Assembly: GCA_020053375.1 (NCBI GenBank)
Contig: JAGVNG010000031.1
Coordinates: 1-47,233, forward strand
Direction of reading: 5' to 3'
DNA from: Nanobdellota archaeon
Lineage (GTDB): Archaea; Nanobdellota; Nanobdellia; Pacearchaeales; GW2011-AR1
DNA: 47,233 bases
Part shown: positions 16,869-27,633 of the stretch, piece by piece
How the letters are laid out: each line of letters opens with the position of its first letter
Position numbering within the stretch: the first letter of the stretch is position 1
The notes under the pieces: generated by a model
The model's database searches: none
What the model was told of the DNA's origin: nothing
The model's input: only the letters and a program-made list of their open reading frames with translations
Translations under genes and position numbers: made by a program

Positions 16869-17987
16869 TCATCTCAAAGCCAGATTAAACACTTTCTTAT
16901 AAATTTTGTACTCTTCAGGATAATTAGAAGAAAATGAATCATAAACTTCTTTATCTATATACCTTGTATAGTCTTGAGACGAGGGATATTTCTCATATTG
17001 CGCCATATAAGCATATATTTCCTGCCAATTTCCCGTTGACAAAGTAAGTCGCAAAGCAGCAGGAACCAAGGTAAATTCCGGGAGATTTGCTGATAATAAA
17101 GGATCAAAATCAGATATTTTTTTGTTTGATAAAAGATTCCTCTCCTCTTCTGTCAATTCTTTGTGGATAATCTCATGAATTCTTTCATGAAATAGATAAT
17201 CATCAGGGTAATCTTCTATAAGAACGATATTTCCCTCAGTTGTTAAAATTTTATAATAACTTTCTATTTCTTTATCAGAAAATTTTGTTTTTTCTTCTAA
17301 AAGAGAGATAAATTTTTTTTTGTCAGACGTTACAAATGGCAAGAAATCAAAGGTTTCTCCTGGGATAAAATTTTGTGAAACATAGAATCCTCCGGGATTT
17401 GATTCCTCCCAGCTTTTATCCATTATTACAGAATAAATAGCTTTTAAAACTGAATCGGGAACAGCATACTCATTAGACTTTAATTTTAATTTGTGTGTTA
17501 TTTCTATGTTACATGTAGATGAAGAGTTAATGGAAGTAAGAATTAAATTTCTTAGTTCATCGGAAATGAACAAAAACATTTTTGAGATATCCTCGTTAGA
17601 TGGAGAAGGAGAATTCAGAACATCCTGAACGGGGGAAGTTCCCTTAATTTTTGCTAAATTCTCTTCTCCTAAACTGCAATGTGCATAAGTAACAAATCTC
17701 AATTGATTCTTTTTGACATTATAAAATACAAGAACGTTCCAATTTCTATTAGGTCCTCTTTGCAAACCTTTTAGAACAAAATCATAAAGAGATTCCCCAA
17801 AAATACTCCCATCCGAATCAGTTACATCAAAAATAACCCGGACACCATGATAATTTTCTAAATCATTTAGATTTTCAGTTATTTTTTGCAAATTTTCAGA
17901 GGACAAGATTGAATCTAAGGGAACAGCAGAGGCTGTTGCAGTTTTAATAAAGAAAACAATTATCAAAAAGAAGACTATTTTTTTCAC
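16869..17987 (-). CDS. Secreted TPM-like domain protein with C-terminal HExxH region
   Basis: Signal peptide, N-terminal TPM-like LNDLENYHGVRVIFDVTDSDG...NWNVLVFYNVKKNQLRFVTY; LFHERIHEIIHKEL. Confidence 0.55.
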   Translation of the reverse strand: MKKIVFFLIIVFFIKTATASAVPLDSILSSENLQKITENLNDLENYHGVRVIFDVTDSDGSIFGESLYDFVLKGLQRGPNRNWNVLVFYNVKKNQLRFVTYAHCSLGEENLAKIKGTSPVQDVLNSPSPSNEDISKMFLFISDELRNLILTSINSSSTCNIEITHKLKLKSNEYAVPDSVLKAIYSVIMDKSWEESNPGGFYVSQNFIPGETFDFLPFVTSDKKKFISLLEEKTKFSDKEIESYYKILTTEGNIVLIEDYPDDYLFHERIHEIIHKELTEEERNLLSNKKISDFDPLLSANLPEFTLVPAALRLTLSTGNWQEIYAYMAQYEKYPSSQDYTRYIDKEVYDSFSSNYPEEYKIYKKVFNLALR

Positions 17988-17989
17988 TT

Positions 17990-20900
17990 TTAAACTCCTA
18001 TCAAATTATCTGCTGGGTTTTGATCTTTTTCCAGAAAGGGATTCACCTTAAGGTTTTGGGTATTTAACGAAGAAGATGATTGTGACGAAAGAGAGGTTGA
18101 ACCACTGCACGTCTCAGGGAAGAGTGCTTCTACCTCATCTTTATTGTTAAGAACATTATCAACATATGCTGGATCACCAACAAGCAAAAAGTTTCCGTGG
18201 CTATCTAGTTTCAGACTTTTATCAGCATTTGTTTGTAAGCATTGGGTATTCCAACCATTATAACCCCTCAATGCCCTTTTCCAATCAGAATAAGATACTT
18301 TAGAGAAATCTGTTTCTCTAACTGGACCTACAAAGATTGATGACCTATAACAATCATAAACTTTTGGATTAGGATTATATTTATTTATTAGATAATTTAT
18401 TCCAAACTTTATATTCTCAGAAAATTCCTGTACTTGAATTGTTGGATGTTCACCTATATTTATCTGCATAATTCCTTTGCTATTGCCATTATCCCCTGAA
18501 AGGACTCCATCAATATTTCCGTTGCAATATAAAGGATCCCCATCCCTTTCATAATCAATAATATTTCCATTTACAATTTTTCCGCATTGCCTTATTTTTG
18601 ATTCTTGATATGCTAACTGCAATATCAAACACTCAAAATTCTTTGCGCCTGTTTGCTCAGTTATTTTCCGGTCATCTTCTGAATCTATCTCATTTTCCTT
18701 TTTTATCTCTCTTGCTGCAAGAACGATTTCTTTTCCCAAAGCCTTCTGGCATTCTTCTTGTGTGCTACAGACAAGGCCACTTGGAGTTGTTTCTCCGCTG
18801 CTTGCAGGAGTGCCAAAATCTGCCGCGTTGATGCCAAAAATAATTAGCGCACCATCAATATCATTTTTCCCGATAAGACTCTTTATTAAATTAGCTTCTC
18901 TTTCTACAGTGCTATCAAGCCCTACCAAGAATATTTCTGATGAAACAGATTTCCAGATTTTCTCATCAGTGGAACCTCCCATGTAAGTCCATTCATTTGC
19001 TATTCCAAATTCAAAGTAAATAGGAGTCGCCTGTTTAACAGTGAATATCCCTTCTTGTGAAAATGACACTTTATTTGTAAACAACTCTACATTAGAAAGA
19101 ATACCTTTTCCTGTATTTGCCCTTGTTGCCTTCATGAGTATGTCTATACCTTGTTGAATAGTCTGATCAGATAATGAAGATGTAAATTCTTTAATTTCTT
19201 GAGACAATGCGGGAACAATTTCTACTGTTGTTGCATCCTGCCCTGTTTTCAAGCCAGAAGCGCCAGCTGACACTGCTTGATACCATTTCTGTTTGTCTAT
19301 GGACCAATACCAATTATTTCCAGAATAACTATAATAGATAGTGTTCTTGAAAAGTCCCAATCCTCCCCCATAATTGTATGCAAAGATAGGGGAAATAATT
19401 CCAATTTTTGATATCTCTTGGTGTTGCTCTTCTAAAATTTTACTAATTTCATCCTTAGGGGTTGCTGTGGCTGTTGTCTCTGTAGTAGTTGTCTTCTCAT
19501 CATTCTTCTTCTTGAACAACTCAAAAGCCAATTTGCTATAAACATCACCTCTTGTCATCAAAAGCCATCCTTTTTGGTAATTATAAAAGAACTTTCCTAT
19601 TACATCATTTATCTTGCTTATTTTTTCATTGTTGTCTCTGGTATTTTCTATGCCTGTTAAAGTGCTTTCAAAGTCAGGAGCATTTCCTTTGGCATTCAAA
19701 TCAGCCTGCGCCTGCGCATTAATTGCTTCAACAGTTCCATTCCGTATGTCCAGATTTCTTATGTTATCATTTACGCTTTGCATATCAAGCCAGCATTTTA
19801 TTTTTGTGTTTCCGCAATAGCCGACTTCAACCCATCTTTGGTTTTCCGTGTTTAGAAGCCCATCCGTTCCCTGTCCTGGATTGTTTGTCGCGCATATTCT
19901 GTAAATTCCCTGATTGTACAAGTCAGGATTTACCGTATTGCTGACACCTTCCTGCAAATTTGGATTAAGCATACTGTAAAGGCTTGGTGTTCCAGAGATG
20001 CATTCAGCCTCTGATTTCACATTAGTAGTAGACTGCTCTTTCAAATACTGGTCCTTTACATAATTCACTGTAAAGTCCGTCGATACTTGCTTGAATCCGC
20101 ATTCTTCCTGTCCATTGACAAGTATGCACATTTGTGAGTAACCAGAAGGAGCAGTAAAATCAACTGTGCTAGAATTGTATCCACCTTTTTGCACATATCC
20201 ATAACCAACAACCCTACTCATGGCAGTGTCATCATAATACGAACTTCTGGGAGCTCCTTTCAGATAAACTCTGTAATAAGCTCCCGTGTCTTTTCCTGCA
20301 AATATGTGATAAAATACTTTGTACTGTGAAACTGGAGGATTTGTTGCCGTTGTGAAAGGAATTTCATCAAACCTTCCCGTGAATTGAGGGGGTGAGTCGG
20401 CCTGTGTTAGGCTATCCAGTAGGTTTCCGCTGTTTGGATAAACCCCTGATGCAAAATTCTTGCAAAACTCTCCTCCGACTTCGTCGGTGCTTCTTGCCTT
20501 GAATGCCTTGAAGGAATCATCTGCATAATATTGTGTGAAATACGTGACTGACTTCTCCGCATTTTCCCATGCATTTGCAACCCCAAGATATTCTCCTCCG
20601 CCTCTCGTGCCTTGCCCAAGAGCGCTGCTCAGAACCGCGGGAATGGCTATCTTAGCAACTGGAAGGCTTTGTCTCCAGAAGAACTCGCACATATAAATGC
20701 TCTGAATTTCATCACATATGCCCACTGTTTTTCCTGTATCTATCTGTTCCCGCAAGCAGTCCCTATATGATTTCTGTATGCTTACCCAATTGTCCAATCC
20801 TGCCTTCACTCCTGTCAGGCAAACAGGCATACCTATTCCTTCATTTATGTTTGGCAGGCATAATGCAATGCTTCCTATTACCCCGCTCTGCACAACATCT

Positions 20901-23900
20901 GCAACAGGATATGCCCCGCCCAAATTGCATCTCGATGAGGGACATATTACAGGGTCGCAAACATTGAATAAGATTTGGCATTGGCCTGGAGACATGAAAT
21001 CCTCGCATTCAACTGACGGCACGTTTGCAGAAGGGCTTCCAACTTTTATTGATTCCGCTATTCCTGGCACCTTTACGTGGGCATTTGCTTTGCCCACAAT
21101 AGAAGGATATTGTTTCTGCACGCTTAATATTGCCTCCTCTGCCTTTCTTACAAGGCTTGCAACCTCGCTGTCCGATAGTCCTGAAAACCTCGAAAATGTT
21201 TCCTTTGAGCCAAGAACAACAAGCTGGGAGATGTCATCTCCTCCGCCCTCAAAGAAATCAACATTCCCATTTGTTCCAGTATTTCCAAGATAATAACTGT
21301 AAACCCTTCCTGATTCATCAAAGCTTCTTACATTTCCAAATCCTGGCAACGTTTGCGACATTGCAACATACCATCCTTTCTGAGTATCTAATGGAACAAG
21401 TGCAGGCGCTCCCTTGAACGGCTCTGTCTCGAAGTATTTTACCTCAGGATTGTTGTATTTATTACTATAAGAAGAACTATCAACTTTCTTGAATTGAAGG
21501 GCAAGTGGATTGACTGCATCTGTATTAATAAATAAATTATTGCCCTGTATTTCAAATGTTCTGTCAACAACATATGAATTGTCAAGAACAAGCATGTATT
21601 TTTTATTATTTGATATGTCTGTTAGAAGATAAACATACTCTGCATCTTTTGGAGAGAGATCCATTGTGATCTCAGTAGAAGCGCTGGTTGCTCTTCCTTT
21701 GAATGCCATTAAATTTACTGGAACGCTGCCAATCACCTGTGTAAACTTGCCTTTAACCTGTACCCATGTTTTAAGTGTAGAAAATTCAACGCTCTTGATA
21801 TCTTTTCTCGTTGATATAGAACCCCCTTCTCCAGGACTAAGTCCAAATTCGTCTAGGAAAGTATCTCTCTGCACTATTTCTTTCGAGTTTACATTGACAT
21901 TCGAGAGCAACGAGTAAAGTTTCTGCTGTGCCCTTGCATCGCCTGGATTTGTTTTAAGAACATTGCAATAGAACCCAACATCCCTCAACTCTTCAAAGTT
22001 GTAATTCTTGCTTTTGTTCCATATTTTAAATGAAAGAGCTTCCTGAATATCTTTTATCTTTATTTTCTCAGATGATTTTAATGGATTTGTAATTTCAGCA
22101 CTGGAGCAGCTGGCCAAATCTGAGGAAACCTTTACGGAATAATCTTTAATCAAGCCAGTGCTGTCAACTACATCTTCTGAAAATAATCCTCCACTCTTTA
22201 TTATATTTGCTTTATCTATATTCTCAATTTCATTATTTTGTTCTGTCAGGGTCTTGTAATACTTATCCACTTCGGCATCAATTTTATCTGAATTTTCAAA
22301 CAGACAATCCTGCAGTGTTGAATATACCTCACCATCAATCAATGTTTTTTCTCTCACCCACTTATTGCACTGGTCATACCACCCGTTAGGGTCCCTCATT
22401 ACTTTCTGTCTTGCCAATCCTTTTCCATTCAGATTGGATAGCAAATTATCAATAGTAAATATTGCACCCGTTGCCAGACAGGCAGTCTTCAATCCAGTAA
22501 CAACGTTTCCTAAATCAGAGGAAATCTTATCTAATTTTTTTACATCTTCATCAATGCTTTTTATTTTGTCTTGCGCTTTGTCGGGAGACAGTTTCATTAA
22601 ATCACTTCTTTTTTCTATTCCTATTTTGAACTTGAACGTTGTCTCTGTTCCTGAATAATCTATGTTTGGAAGCACAGAAACTTTTGCAACTCTTTTAAGG
22701 TTTATTTTTTGTATCGTGACTTCATAATTGCCTATGCCTGCCTGAGGAATCCCCTTCTTGAAAGAAACCGCTCTCTCAAAGCCAGCGCTTCTGGCTGTTC
22801 CTATAGCGAGAATATCAACATTGCTTTCATCTTTTATTGTTCCAAGTTTTATGTAAGTAGCAGTGGTTGAAGTGCTTGGAACACTTAATTTGCCCCCTGT
22901 TTCTATAATAAGTTTTTTCCCCTCTTCAAAACTCTTTCCCTTATCAGAAGCAAGAGCTTTTATTAAATCAATATTGGCTGATGTGAGCATTTGTCCACCA
23001 GTAATTCCCGCTTTTGTATAGTCGCTTGGAATTTGTGTAACTGGATAGAAGGTAGATGTGGTAGCCCATTTCCAGATATTATCTTCATACTTAAACCATA
23101 AAGAATTTGACGAAGCCCCCCTGTCAATAGTAAATAATGTTGAAGCGGTGTCCGTAACAGGTGTTTCCAAGTAAAATATCTCATTGTTTCTCAGTACAAA
23201 CTGAACAGGGGCGCTGGATGCATCGCCTATTTTTCTTGCATATCCTTCAACGCTGTATTCATCGTAACTTGGTTCATAAATTCCATTGAACGATATCTCC
23301 TTCACTTTCCCGTTTATTGTGACAGATCTTACGGAGCTCACATCACTTGAAAGCTTCAATGCATCGGAGCATGTTTCAGGAGCAATTTCATTAGGATATG
23401 CTTCGCTGAATTCCTTGCACAAATCAATCATTGTTCTCCTCTGCTGCATCTGCTCTGCGAAATATATCTTCCTGAAGAAAGTTTCCTTCCCAATGTTATT
23501 AGAACCATAATTCTCAGATGCAAAGCTCTTAAGCACTTCATCATAGTCATCAATTGCTTTTTGATAAGATGTAAGAGTGTCTTTGTCAAGCTCTGCATTA
23601 ACAGCTCCCGAGAAATCTTTTATTTTTATTTTGATGATATTGGTATTTCCCTTTGTGTCTTTGAATATTTCTTTTTCCTTAGAGTAGGTTACCCTGTCAA
23701 TTGATTCCTCAGTCACTGCAGATCTTCCAACCTCATAAACAGATGCACCAGCTCTTTTCACTCCAGTTGCAATCAAATTGAAAACATTGTTAGGCGACGT
23801 GGAATCTTCATAAAGAGGACCAAGCCTTGTTGAAATTTCTTCCAGCGTATTTTCATCCAACGTCTGGATAGCTTCTGTAAGGGCAATAAAAATTACCTGC

Positions 23901-25186
23901 AAATCTTCTTTCTTATTTGTGTTTTTTTCGGAGCCTATATATCCAACATAAATGCTCTTACCATCGCTTGTTTTCTCTACAAAGTCTCCCAGTCCCATGC
24001 TTCTGCTCTGTCCGTTAACTTCCAATTCAACTTTTGGAGCTGTTTTTAATGTGAAAGCCTTGCTTCCAAACAACCCGGAACCCTGGTCTTCCTTGCACTT
24101 TATCTCAACTCTTTCGTTTAGTCCGTATTTGTCCATGCTCAAAACCTCGCACTTTCCATCAAGGAAAGTTTCATCCTCTGCAACTTCCTGAACATCTGAG
24201 TTGACTTTTATTCTTGCCCTTGTGTCTGGGAAAGTGATGTCATCAAGCCTTATCCTCATGTTTGCCAGGCAGTAATTGAATCCAGTCATATATATTTTTT
24301 CAGATGTCGCACCTTCTTTCAATGAAACAGTGTTTGTCTTCTGCAGATTCCCTGTGTACCCTGTTTTTCCTGAATAAATGGAGATTGTTGCTCCATCTTT
24401 TTCAATATTTTCTGCTTTCAAAAATCCTCTTCCATCCCAGAATCCGTACGATTTATACCTGCCATTATCGAATTCATTCGAATCTATAAGAGGGAGATAA
24501 TAAGTTGCTTGTCCTACCCCAAATGCGTTCTCAATATTATATTTTATTTTGGCCGTCAAATTGCCTTCCACAACACAAACTTCCCCTACGTCTAATCCTA
24601 ACAATTTAGAATCCATACAATTAGTCAGCGCAGATTCATTTGGCTGCCTCTTTAAAACAATAACAGCAGAGCCAATATTTTCAAGAACAGGATAATTATC
24701 AAGTGTTGTGGATCTTCCTGTTCCCAAAGCAGCCTTGTTTGGATTGAAGCCAACTCCTGCAACTTCCTTTGGAGTCTGTCCGGAGAAGGTTATGTAATCA
24801 ATCGCCTTTACATCAACAAGAGGATTTATTTGTGTTGCAGCTATCTGGCAATAAACAGGAACATTCTGTTCTTCAAGCAAATCACTTCTAACAACAGCGG
24901 GAGTACATCCAAGGGGGGCCATCTGCAAAACAAAATCTTGTCCTGCTTCGCACATGCTTCTGTCAAACTGTCCGGGAGTTTCCCCGAAAAATCCTCCGGC
25001 AAAACTTCCTATTCCCCCAAGCGCATGGTAATTATTCGTCCTCGTATATCCTGCAGAGATAAATGACAAGCTCGATATAATTAAAATCCCGATTAGAACT
25101 GTTAATAATAGATTAAATTTCACATCAGCCTTTTTATCAATTAACAGTCCTGTTTTATTCATTAGCAATCTTTTTTCTCTTTCCAT
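17990..25186 (-). CDS. Giant (2398 aa) secreted surface protein with lytic-transglycosylase-like C-terminal domain
   Basis: N-terminal TM; Cys-rich core CDPVICPSSRCNLGGAYPVADVVQSGVIGSIALCLPN; C-terminal LAYQESKIRQC ... NSKGIMQINI ... NIKFGINYLINKY. Confidence 0.7.
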   Translation of the reverse strand: MEREKRLLMNKTGLLIDKKADVKFNLLLTVLIGILIISSLSFISAGYTRTNNYHALGGIGSFAGGFFGETPGQFDRSMCEAGQDFVLQMAPLGCTPAVVRSDLLEEQNVPVYCQIAATQINPLVDVKAIDYITFSGQTPKEVAGVGFNPNKAALGTGRSTTLDNYPVLENIGSAVIVLKRQPNESALTNCMDSKLLGLDVGEVCVVEGNLTAKIKYNIENAFGVGQATYYLPLIDSNEFDNGRYKSYGFWDGRGFLKAENIEKDGATISIYSGKTGYTGNLQKTNTVSLKEGATSEKIYMTGFNYCLANMRIRLDDITFPDTRARIKVNSDVQEVAEDETFLDGKCEVLSMDKYGLNERVEIKCKEDQGSGLFGSKAFTLKTAPKVELEVNGQSRSMGLGDFVEKTSDGKSIYVGYIGSEKNTNKKEDLQVIFIALTEAIQTLDENTLEEISTRLGPLYEDSTSPNNVFNLIATGVKRAGASVYEVGRSAVTEESIDRVTYSKEKEIFKDTKGNTNIIKIKIKDFSGAVNAELDKDTLTSYQKAIDDYDEVLKSFASENYGSNNIGKETFFRKIYFAEQMQQRRTMIDLCKEFSEAYPNEIAPETCSDALKLSSDVSSVRSVTINGKVKEISFNGIYEPSYDEYSVEGYARKIGDASSAPVQFVLRNNEIFYLETPVTDTASTLFTIDRGASSNSLWFKYEDNIWKWATTSTFYPVTQIPSDYTKAGITGGQMLTSANIDLIKALASDKGKSFEEGKKLIIETGGKLSVPSTSTTATYIKLGTIKDESNVDILAIGTARSAGFERAVSFKKGIPQAGIGNYEVTIQKINLKRVAKVSVLPNIDYSGTETTFKFKIGIEKRSDLMKLSPDKAQDKIKSIDEDVKKLDKISSDLGNVVTGLKTACLATGAIFTIDNLLSNLNGKGLARQKVMRDPNGWYDQCNKWVREKTLIDGEVYSTLQDCLFENSDKIDAEVDKYYKTLTEQNNEIENIDKANIIKSGGLFSEDVVDSTGLIKDYSVKVSSDLASCSSAEITNPLKSSEKIKIKDIQEALSFKIWNKSKNYNFEELRDVGFYCNVLKTNPGDARAQQKLYSLLSNVNVNSKEIVQRDTFLDEFGLSPGEGGSISTRKDIKSVEFSTLKTWVQVKGKFTQVIGSVPVNLMAFKGRATSASTEITMDLSPKDAEYVYLLTDISNNKKYMLVLDNSYVVDRTFEIQGNNLFINTDAVNPLALQFKKVDSSSYSNKYNNPEVKYFETEPFKGAPALVPLDTQKGWYVAMSQTLPGFGNVRSFDESGRVYSYYLGNTGTNGNVDFFEGGGDDISQLVVLGSKETFSRFSGLSDSEVASLVRKAEEAILSVQKQYPSIVGKANAHVKVPGIAESIKVGSPSANVPSVECEDFMSPGQCQILFNVCDPVICPSSRCNLGGAYPVADVVQSGVIGSIALCLPNINEGIGMPVCLTGVKAGLDNWVSIQKSYRDCLREQIDTGKTVGICDEIQSIYMCEFFWRQSLPVAKIAIPAVLSSALGQGTRGGGEYLGVANAWENAEKSVTYFTQYYADDSFKAFKARSTDEVGGEFCKNFASGVYPNSGNLLDSLTQADSPPQFTGRFDEIPFTTATNPPVSQYKVFYHIFAGKDTGAYYRVYLKGAPRSSYYDDTAMSRVVGYGYVQKGGYNSSTVDFTAPSGYSQMCILVNGQEECGFKQVSTDFTVNYVKDQYLKEQSTTNVKSEAECISGTPSLYSMLNPNLQEGVSNTVNPDLYNQGIYRICATNNPGQGTDGLLNTENQRWVEVGYCGNTKIKCWLDMQSVNDNIRNLDIRNGTVEAINAQAQADLNAKGNAPDFESTLTGIENTRDNNEKISKINDVIGKFFYNYQKGWLLMTRGDVYSKLAFELFKKKNDEKTTTTETTATATPKDEISKILEEQHQEISKIGIISPIFAYNYGGGLGLFKNTIYYSYSGNNWYWSIDKQKWYQAVSAGASGLKTGQDATTVEIVPALSQEIKEFTSSLSDQTIQQGIDILMKATRANTGKGILSNVELFTNKVSFSQEGIFTVKQATPIYFEFGIANEWTYMGGSTDEKIWKSVSSEIFLVGLDSTVEREANLIKSLIGKNDIDGALIIFGINAADFGTPASSGETTPSGLVCSTQEECQKALGKEIVLAAREIKKENEIDSEDDRKITEQTGAKNFECLILQLAYQESKIRQCGKIVNGNIIDYERDGDPLYCNGNIDGVLSGDNGNSKGIMQINIGEHPTIQVQEFSENIKFGINYLINKYNPNPKVYDCYRSSIFVGPVRETDFSKVSYSDWKRALRGYNGWNTQCLQTNADKSLKLDSHGNFLLVGDPAYVDNVLNNKDEVEALFPETCSGSTSLSSQSSSSLNTQNLKVNPFLEKDQNPADNLIGV

Positions 25187-25188
25187 TT

Positions 25189-27018
25189 TTATTCAAACCT
25201 TATATCCAGTTTTTTATCATCAAACAATATGAAATTATTCTGCAGCTGCTCGAGTGAAGTTGGCAAAGGAAGGCTTTCTGCATTTATTCTGACAACATCT
25301 GAGGAAGTCAGTTCCGATTCCAATATATAATAATCCTGCTTTCCTCCTCCTGCCAGAACACTTGAGATTATCTGCGAAGGTATTCTAATGTCAATGCACT
25401 TCTCTGCCGTAAGCCCGAAGAATCCCCCTATTCCTCCTGCGGGAACCTGTACACATTCTGTCTTCGTTGTTTCTGGGAACTTTAGTGAGGAATTCTTGTA
25501 AACGTAAACCTGAACTGCATATTGCCCCGAACTTAATTCAACATTTTTCTGCTCGGGATAAACGACAGTATTTGTACTTCCGTCGCCTTTTACAAATGTT
25601 ATGATTGCATTTCCATTGTATGCCTGCCCATCAAGCCTCAAATCAACATTTAAGTCGTGAGTCTTCTCAAGGAACACATTCACAACCCCTATTTCAGAAG
25701 TTGTTGAATGAAGAAGATTTCCTTCTTCATATCCATCTGCTTTTGCAACAACATATCCATTGACGCATTGTGGGAACATTCCTTTCAAGACTCCATTCTG
25801 GGTCTTTCCAATATTGCATATCTCTGAAAAGCATCTGTATAAAACATCTGCCTCTACAGGAGCAAGATTTGAATCAAATGTGTGAATCTCCAACTCTGTA
25901 TTTTTGTATCTGCAAAGTTCAGGCACGCCTATCTCTGTTGCGCTTGAGTTCAAAGGCTGTCTTGGCTTGTTTCCCTCCACAACAACCGCCATTGGAAACT
26001 GGAATGTCTCTTCTCCTTTTTGAACTTGGACTAAAACAGGATATCTTGCATTGTAAACAAAATGATATGGAACATAGCAGAATCCAAGAACGCCGAGCCC
26101 AGGCTGGTTTCCAACTGGACTGGCCATTAAAAGATTATCTTCAGAAGGAGCAACTTCAAATGTGCTTGGCCATCTTTTATCATTCAAAAATCTCACTTCG
26201 CCATCAATAGAAACATCAATATTGTAGTATCCTTTTCCAAGGTTGCTTCCAAGCACAATGGTATTCTGCTCCAGGGCAACCTGTAAATCATCAAATACCT
26301 TGTCTGCGCTCCAGATTTTTGGAGAGCAGGATATTTCAACTCCGTCAACAGGGGCATATAACCTGAGAACGTCAATGCTATGATTTTCCAAAAATAAATT
26401 TTTCTGCTCGGAATCATAAACCCGTAGCGCAGAATCATACAATGTTCCTAAATTGGACACCACAGTCTTGTCATGATTTTGAACACGCACCGTATCATTT
26501 CCTTTTTCAAGCGTCATGTCCATTGCCAAATTCACATCAATGGAATCATCATTTATTGTTACATCTGAATATGGCTCTTCCATTGACACAACGACTCCCT
26601 GTCCATAATATGCCTGAAAACTGCAGGCTCTTATTCTCTCATTGATAAATCTTTCAAGCTGCTTTTCCATCGCGCTTTTTGTGGGAACTTGTTCTTTCTG
26701 TATCCTGTTGCCTGAAACATAATACCAATATGGAACGCTTGTTCCCAAAAAATCGAGTTGGGAATTAAAGGGATAATAATGAGAGCCCAATTCCACAGAT
26801 GGCAGATAAATATATCCCGCCTGGCTTTCCAATAATCCCACACCGGTGTTTGTATCATCTTCCAAGCATGACAAAAAACTCGTGTAAGTAGGCTGTAAGC
26901 TTGCAGGAATTGAAACAGAAGTCAGGGTTCCCCTGAGCAAAAAATATAATCCCACTGCGGCAACAATTATGATGGCCAAGATTACAAATACCGTCAGCTG
27001 CCCCCTTTTATTCTGCAT
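25189..27018 (-). CDS. Pilin/class III signal-like membrane-anchored protein
   Basis: MQNKRGQLTVFVILAIIIVAAVGLYFLLRG N-terminus; 2-nt spacing to the giant gene. Confidence 0.65.
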   Translation of the reverse strand: MQNKRGQLTVFVILAIIIVAAVGLYFLLRGTLTSVSIPASLQPTYTSFLSCLEDDTNTGVGLLESQAGYIYLPSVELGSHYYPFNSQLDFLGTSVPYWYYVSGNRIQKEQVPTKSAMEKQLERFINERIRACSFQAYYGQGVVVSMEEPYSDVTINDDSIDVNLAMDMTLEKGNDTVRVQNHDKTVVSNLGTLYDSALRVYDSEQKNLFLENHSIDVLRLYAPVDGVEISCSPKIWSADKVFDDLQVALEQNTIVLGSNLGKGYYNIDVSIDGEVRFLNDKRWPSTFEVAPSEDNLLMASPVGNQPGLGVLGFCYVPYHFVYNARYPVLVQVQKGEETFQFPMAVVVEGNKPRQPLNSSATEIGVPELCRYKNTELEIHTFDSNLAPVEADVLYRCFSEICNIGKTQNGVLKGMFPQCVNGYVVAKADGYEEGNLLHSTTSEIGVVNVFLEKTHDLNVDLRLDGQAYNGNAIITFVKGDGSTNTVVYPEQKNVELSSGQYAVQVYVYKNSSLKFPETTKTECVQVPAGGIGGFFGLTAEKCIDIRIPSQIISSVLAGGGKQDYYILESELTSSDVVRINAESLPLPTSLEQLQNNFILFDDKKLDIRFE

Positions 27019-27060
27019 AAAGAAATAAGAGAAATTATGTATATAAACTTTGTTGAGAAA

Positions 27061-27333
27061 TTACAAAATCCTCTTGCTTGCCCTCAGATAATTCACCATT
27101 CCAAGAAGAATAAGCAAGCCACCAGCAAAGATTATCCAATTTTGAAATTTAAGAACTGTTTCAGGAACTTTAAAAAAAGCAAATGGAAAATTAATAAAGT
27201 AGGCTGCAAAAATCAGGCTAACAATGGAAAAAAATATCTTCAGTCCGGTATTCCTTCTGTATGTCTGAAATCCCATCGGACTGCGGTTAAAGCCTCCGCC
27301 AAACATTGGATTTCGGTTAAACATCGGACTCAT
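27061..27333 (-). CDS. Small membrane protein, two predicted TM helices
   Basis: LKIFFSIVSLIFAAYFINFPFAFF and WIIFAGGLLILLGMVNYL. Confidence 0.6.
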   Translation of the reverse strand: MSPMFNRNPMFGGGFNRSPMGFQTYRRNTGLKIFFSIVSLIFAAYFINFPFAFFKVPETVLKFQNWIIFAGGLLILLGMVNYLRASKRIL

Positions 27334-27494
27334 ACAAACATTAAAGAAAGAACATATTTAAATCTTATCAAAATCGCAAATATTATAGGGGGTTTTCTTT
27401 TGAGAAAAGAAGGAAAAATTATTTATAGGAATGAATTGTCTTATTATTTTGAACAGGAAAAATATAAAACATTAAACTTACCTTTCATTTTAAA

Positions 27495-27565
27495 GGGCGT
27501 ATAAGCTAGCGGCAAACTGTATCCTTGACGTGGATAATTCCCAAGTTCGATCCTTGGTACGCCCA
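27495..27565 (+). tRNA. tRNA-Val(GAC)
   Basis: GGGCGTA/TACGCCC acceptor, TATCC-TTGACGT-GGATA anticodon arm, CCAAG-TTCGATC-CTTGG T-arm. Confidence 0.88.
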
Positions 27566-27633
27566 TGCCCTTGACGTGACGTGACTCTCACGGAACCTTT
27601 GAGAAGGCGTTCTCGAAATGGATAGGGCCCGGG

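Noticed and set aside
18598-24489. Numerous plus-strand ORFs inside the giant gene
   Set aside because: Antisense to a 2398-aa ORF with coherent domains; no recognisable motifs
27037-27504. 155-aa plus-strand ORF
   Set aside because: Antisense to the 90-aa membrane protein gene; no recognisable family
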